Source: an uncultured Bacilli bacterium (lineage in GTDB: Bacteria > Bacillota_I > Bacilli_A > RF39 > UBA660). From it: a stretch of 15,305 bases of DNA. Below, one piece after another: positions 11,491 to 15,305 of the stretch. Position 1 is the first letter of the stretch. Every line of letters begins with the position of its first letter. The translations under genes were made by a program, and so were the position numbers. The stretch is from contig CAKOIB010000022.1 of the NCBI GenBank assembly GCA_934086255.1, positions 1 to 15,305 of the forward strand, in the 5' to 3' direction. The notes below the pieces were generated by a model. The model searched no databases and was not told the DNA's origin. It worked only from the letters and a program-made list of their open reading frames with translations.

Positions 11491-14400
11491 ATGAAGAAAT
11501 TATTATTTTTCTTTTTTCTTTGTATTTGTTTTATTCCTTTTAGTGTTAGTGCTCAAGTTAGAGGTGCTAGTTGTACTACTTCGAATAATGGTAATATGTT
11601 AAATGATTGGACTTTAACTAGTGATAATAGGATATTGCCTTCGAAAACTGTTAATTATTGTACTAATACTGATCAATCTGATTCTGGTAGTGGTGGTAGG
11701 ATTTTTGAACTTTCTTATGTTAGTGGTAGTACTAGGTATAGACTTTATTGTTTAAATAAAGGTTTTAATGCTCCGGTTGATAATTATCTTATGTATGATG
11801 CTACTATTACGGGGGGGCCTGCTTGTGCTTTTTATAAGTATACTGGTACTTCTACTAGTAATAGGCATAATAGAATAAGGTATATTCAATCTAAGTGTCA
11901 TGCTCCAAAGGATAAGTGTTTGAATACTGCTTGTGATGAGCCTTATGTTTCTAGTGATTGTGGTGGTAGTAAAAAGGATACTCCAGTTGATAAGGGTAGT
12001 AGTATTTCTTTAAGGACTGTAAAGGTGTCTGACTATGATGGTTATTTTGTTTATAAAGCTAGTGTTAGTATGAGTGGTAGTGTTAGTAGTTATACTCCTA
12101 GTTTGACTACTTCGATTAGTGGTGCTATTATAAGTGATAGTCTTTCTGGTAGTAGTAGTGTTTCTAATACTAGTGCTAGTACTTTGTATGTTAAGATTCC
12201 TAAAGATTCTATTAAGCAAGTTGTTAGTACAAAGCTTCATTTGAAGTCTAATGAGTATACTAATAGTTGTACTTATAAAAAGTATGAACTTATTGCTTAT
12301 TCTCCGATTAAGAGTAAAACTAATACTACTAAGGTTACTAATTTACAACGTGTTGGTTTTAGAAATGTTATTGAAAAGCATCCAACTAAGTCTTTTTCCA
12401 AGTCTGCTAGTTCTAGTATAACAGTTATTCCTAAGGAAGCTGGTAAGGTTGAACTTGCTATTGTAAAGACTGGTTCTAATGGGGATTATTTAAGTGGAGC
12501 AGAGTTTGGTCTTTATAGTGATAGTGGTTGTTCTACTAGAATAGATAGTGCTACTAGTGTTGATGGTAGTTTGGCTTTTGTTGTAGAGCCTAATAAAACA
12601 TATTATGTAAAAGAGACTTCTGCACCTGAGGGGTATCAAAGTTCTAATGAGTGTAGAAGGGTTGTTGTAAAAGAAAATGATGTTTATGAGTCATTTACTA
12701 ATACTGAAATTGGTGTTGAGCCTGAGTATGATAATATTGATATAGAAAAAGTTGATAAGACTGATAGTAGTAAGACTTTAAGTGGAGCAGAGTTTGGTCT
12801 TTATAGTGATAGTGGTTGTAATAATTTAGTTAGTGATGCTGATGGTATAAATAAGAAGATAACAGGTGATAGTGGTATTATTTCTTTTAGAGTTGAAAGA
12901 GGTAATGAGTATTATATAAAAGAACTTAGTGCTCCACAAGGTTATTCACTTAACTCGGTATGTATGAGGGCTTCTGTTGGGACTAAGATGGTTATTAAAA
13001 ATGATTCTTATAAGGAATCTACTGTTAAGAAGATTGATAAAGTTACTAAGGAAGGTCTTGGTGGTGCTAAGTTTGGATTGTTTTCTGATTCTACTTGTAA
13101 GAGTATTACTACTGATGTGAATGGTAAGGATGTATTGGAAACAGGGGCTGATGGGACTTTAAAGTTTGTATTAGAGTCTACTAAGTTATATTTTGTTAAA
13201 GAGGTAGTGGCACCATCTGGTTATGAAAATGACATTGTTTCTTGTAGACAAATTGCTCCGGGTGGTTCTGTTACTTTTGAAAATGAGGAAAAAGAATTAC
13301 TTCCTCAGTATGATTATATTAATATTAAAAAGGTTTTAAAGGGTGATAATTCTGTACCAATTGAGGGAGCAGTGTTTGCTTTGTATTCTGATAGTAATTG
13401 TACTAATTTGGCTTTTGATAGGACTGGTAAGTATAAATCTAAATCTGGTAAGACTGGTTTATCATTCTTTGATGTTGATAAGTCAAAGACGTATTATGTA
13501 AAAGAAATTGAAGCACCTCCTTCTTATAAACTTGATTCTACTTGTAGAGTTGGTATTATTGGGGGAACTATTACAGTAGAAAATGATGCCCAAGAAATTG
13601 AGTATGTTGATGTTAGTATAAAGAAAGTTGATAAAAATGATAAGAGTAAGGTCCTTAGTGGTGCTTTGTTTGGACTTTATTCAGATAGTAGTTGTAGCAA
13701 TGCTATTTCTGATGCAGATGGTAATAGTACAAAGATAACTGATACATCAGGGGTTGCTTCATTTAATGTTGATAAGTCAAAGACGTATTATACTAAGGAA
13801 CTTAGTGCTCCAAATGGATATAGTATGGATAGTTCATGTAAAAAGTTAGTAGCGGATACTACTATTACAATGGAAAATGAAAAGAATAAGACTTATAAAA
13901 AAGTTGATGTAAAAAAAGTAGATAAGACTAGTAATAAGGTTCTTAGTGGTGCAACATTTGGAATATTTTCGGATAAGTCTTGTAGGATTCCTTATTATGA
14001 TAAGAATAGTCTAACTAATGTTACTACTTCAAGTGATGGGATTGCATCGTTTATGGTTGATGATTCAAAGTCTTATTATATAAAGGAAGTATCAGCACCA
14101 GATGGGTATAGTAAAGATAGTAGTTGTCATAGTGCAACTGTTGGAGGAAGTATTACTATTTCTAATACTAAGGAAGTTACTTATGGAAGTATTGATATTT
14201 TAAAGCTTGATAGTGATGATAATAGTATTACTTTACCTGGAGTAGAGTTTGGTCTTTATAGTGATAGTAGTTGTAATAATTTGGTTACTGATTTTCTTGG
14301 TAATAGTAAGGGTAAGACTGATGGATATGGTTCTTTGTCTTTTGTAGTTGATGATTCAAAGTCTTATTATATAAAGGAGCTTTCTACATTAGAGGGTTAT

Positions 14401-15198
14401 ACTTTGAATAATAAGTGTTTGCTTGCGGATACTACTAATACTATTGTTGTTTCTAATAAGAAGGTTGCTGTTGATACTGGTAAGATCATTATTAAGAAGA
14501 TTGATGCTAGTGATGAGAAACCTATTAAGAATGTTAAGTTTGAGTTGTTAAAATCTGATAAGGTTAGTCGTGCTACTGATAAGGATGGTAATGAAATAGG
14601 TGTTCTTACTACTGATGATAATGGTAGAGTTGAGGTTTCTAATTTATTGTTTGATACTTATTATTTAAAGGAACTTGAAACTGGTGATATTTATATATTG
14701 GATGATGAGTTAGTAGAGATTACTTTGGATAAGGAAAGCGTTTCTAAAAGGGTTGAAAACTTAAGAAGATCAGTGTTGTTTTTAAAACAAGATAGTGTTA
14801 GTAAAGAAAGTATTACTGGTGGTAAGTATAGAATTGTAGATGAAGATGGTAATAAGGTTTCTGAGTTTAGTATGGATGAGGGGTATTATACTTTGAATAT
14901 GAAATCAGGAAGTTATAAGTTTATCGAGGTAGAGCCTCCGAAGAATTATGTTGATGTTAATTTGTCTTTTAACTTTGATGTTAGCAATAGTGGTATTGTT
15001 ACTATTACCTCAAATAGTGATAGGCATTATTCTGTTTATGAAGATACTGGTATTTATATAGTTAATGATAAGGAGGAAATAGTGCCTGATGTTCCTAGAA
15101 CTGGTGTTTTTGATAATAAGATAGTAATCGGAATAGGAATATTGCTTATTGTCGGAGGTATTTCTTCGATAGTGATTATAAAAAGAAAAAATAATTAG
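11491..15198 (+). CDS. Sortase-anchored SpaA/CnaB adhesin, long form with nine repeats
   Basis: This 1235-residue wall protein has a signal peptide (1-21, ending SVSA) and a cysteine-rich N-terminal domain (about 22-310) matching that of the short adhesin: YC at 86-87, GPACAFYKY (109-117), NRIRYIQSKC (127-136) and C260. Nine SpaA/CnaB-type domains follow. The first seven (about 318-404, 414-504, 510-598, 607-698, 705-796, 803-892, 900-989) each contain a cysteine pair, and most keep the KE pair before a SAPxGY-like motif and a terminal Asn, as needed for a Lys-Asn isopeptide bond. The last two (about 996-1090 and 1093-1193) lack cysteines and match the last two of the paralogue. VPRTG (1201-1205), a membrane helix and KRK form the sorting signal. 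AAAGGGGG (11474-11481 region) gives the start. The likely product is a long, protease-resistant stalk or adhesin. The ligand is unknown. Confidence 0.87.
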   Translation: MKKLLFFFFLCICFIPFSVSAQVRGASCTTSNNGNMLNDWTLTSDNRILPSKTVNYCTNTDQSDSGSGGRIFELSYVSGSTRYRLYCLNKGFNAPVDNYLMYDATITGGPACAFYKYTGTSTSNRHNRIRYIQSKCHAPKDKCLNTACDEPYVSSDCGGSKKDTPVDKGSSISLRTVKVSDYDGYFVYKASVSMSGSVSSYTPSLTTSISGAIISDSLSGSSSVSNTSASTLYVKIPKDSIKQVVSTKLHLKSNEYTNSCTYKKYELIAYSPIKSKTNTTKVTNLQRVGFRNVIEKHPTKSFSKSASSSITVIPKEAGKVELAIVKTGSNGDYLSGAEFGLYSDSGCSTRIDSATSVDGSLAFVVEPNKTYYVKETSAPEGYQSSNECRRVVVKENDVYESFTNTEIGVEPEYDNIDIEKVDKTDSSKTLSGAEFGLYSDSGCNNLVSDADGINKKITGDSGIISFRVERGNEYYIKELSAPQGYSLNSVCMRASVGTKMVIKNDSYKESTVKKIDKVTKEGLGGAKFGLFSDSTCKSITTDVNGKDVLETGADGTLKFVLESTKLYFVKEVVAPSGYENDIVSCRQIAPGGSVTFENEEKELLPQYDYINIKKVLKGDNSVPIEGAVFALYSDSNCTNLAFDRTGKYKSKSGKTGLSFFDVDKSKTYYVKEIEAPPSYKLDSTCRVGIIGGTITVENDAQEIEYVDVSIKKVDKNDKSKVLSGALFGLYSDSSCSNAISDADGNSTKITDTSGVASFNVDKSKTYYTKELSAPNGYSMDSSCKKLVADTTITMENEKNKTYKKVDVKKVDKTSNKVLSGATFGIFSDKSCRIPYYDKNSLTNVTTSSDGIASFMVDDSKSYYIKEVSAPDGYSKDSSCHSATVGGSITISNTKEVTYGSIDILKLDSDDNSITLPGVEFGLYSDSSCNNLVTDFLGNSKGKTDGYGSLSFVVDDSKSYYIKELSTLEGYTLNNKCLLADTTNTIVVSNKKVAVDTGKIIIKKIDASDEKPIKNVKFELLKSDKVSRATDKDGNEIGVLTTDDNGRVEVSNLLFDTYYLKELETGDIYILDDELVEITLDKESVSKRVENLRRSVLFLKQDSVSKESITGGKYRIVDEDGNKVSEFSMDEGYYTLNMKSGSYKFIEVEPPKNYVDVNLSFNFDVSNSGIVTITSNSDRHYSVYEDTGIYIVNDKEEIVPDVPRTGVFDNKIVIGIGILLIVGGISSIVIIKRKNN
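12442..14457 (+). repeat. Seven in-frame Cys-pair CnaB repeats
   Basis: This stretch encodes residues 318-989 of the long adhesin as seven units with a pitch of about 93-101 codons. Cysteine positions are 347/388, 443/491, 536/585, 637/685, 735/783, 831/879 and 928/976, so the within-unit spacing is 48-49 residues in six of the seven. Long exact DNA matches occur between neighbours, for example 12489-12531 with 12777-12819 (43 bases), 13472-13497 with 13766-13791, and 14056-14087 with 14347-14378. All offsets are multiples of three, so unit gain or loss would stay in frame. Confidence 0.88.
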
Positions 15199-15199
15199 T

Positions 15200-15226
15200 A
15201 AAAGACTTCATTTGAGGTCTTTTTTT
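15200..15226 (+). terminator. Intrinsic terminator of the second adhesin unit
   Basis: AAAGACTTC (15201-15209) pairs with GAGGTCTTT (15214-15222) over nine base pairs with one wobble around an ATTT loop, and runs directly into a seven-base T-tract. It starts just after the adhesin stop codon. The remaining 79 bases to the window edge are very AT-rich with no gene I can support. Confidence 0.87.
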
Positions 15227-15305
15227 GATAATTTTTTTAAAAAAAGTGCAATTTTATATAAAATAGAGATTTCAAAAATATTCGTTAGGAAAAGTGTAGT
15301 GATAA

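Overview
The window comes from an AT-rich, Gram-positive, walled member of the Bacillota, most likely an uncultured gut Bacilli lineage (inference). Genes start with strong GGAGG-type ribosome binding sites, codons mostly end in T or A, and terminators are intrinsic hairpins. Two surface proteins carry VPxTG sortase signals, which argues against a wall-less Mollicute. Trp is always TGG and no long frame has an internal TGA, so the standard bacterial code applies.

Positions 1-5464 are housekeeping: the tail of an unknown gene, tex (an S1-domain nucleic-acid-binding protein), a repeat-rich 370-base intergenic stretch with tandem palindromes and a 33-base-period array, and a small membrane protein overlapping leuS. 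A terminator closes leuS.

Positions 5490-10889 look like one transcription unit. A strong promoter drives an 889-residue exported protein with a camelysin/TasA-like N-terminal part and a C-type-lectin (formylglycine-generating-enzyme-like) C-terminal domain. Its last ~55 codons and the ~55 bases after them change abruptly to GC-rich sequence dominated by NNC codons, and a perfect 7-bp hairpin spans the stop codon. This is the signature of the variable repeat of a diversity-generating retroelement (DGR). No template repeat or reverse transcriptase lies in the window, so this would be a remote (trans) target. It is followed by a membrane-anchored thioredoxin-fold-like protein and a sortase-anchored adhesin with three SpaA/CnaB domains, then a terminator.

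Positions 10911-15226 repeat the last pair: a second thioredoxin-like protein and a 1235-residue SpaA/CnaB adhesin with nine CnaB-type domains. Seven of these carry a regularly spaced cysteine pair (usually 48-49 residues apart), in addition to the Lys/Glu/Asn residues expected for isopeptide bonds.

Working model (inference): a cell-surface display locus in which a hypervariable lectin is made together with cysteine-rich, covalently stabilised wall-anchored stalks, with dedicated exported thioredoxin-like proteins assisting disulfide formation or folding.
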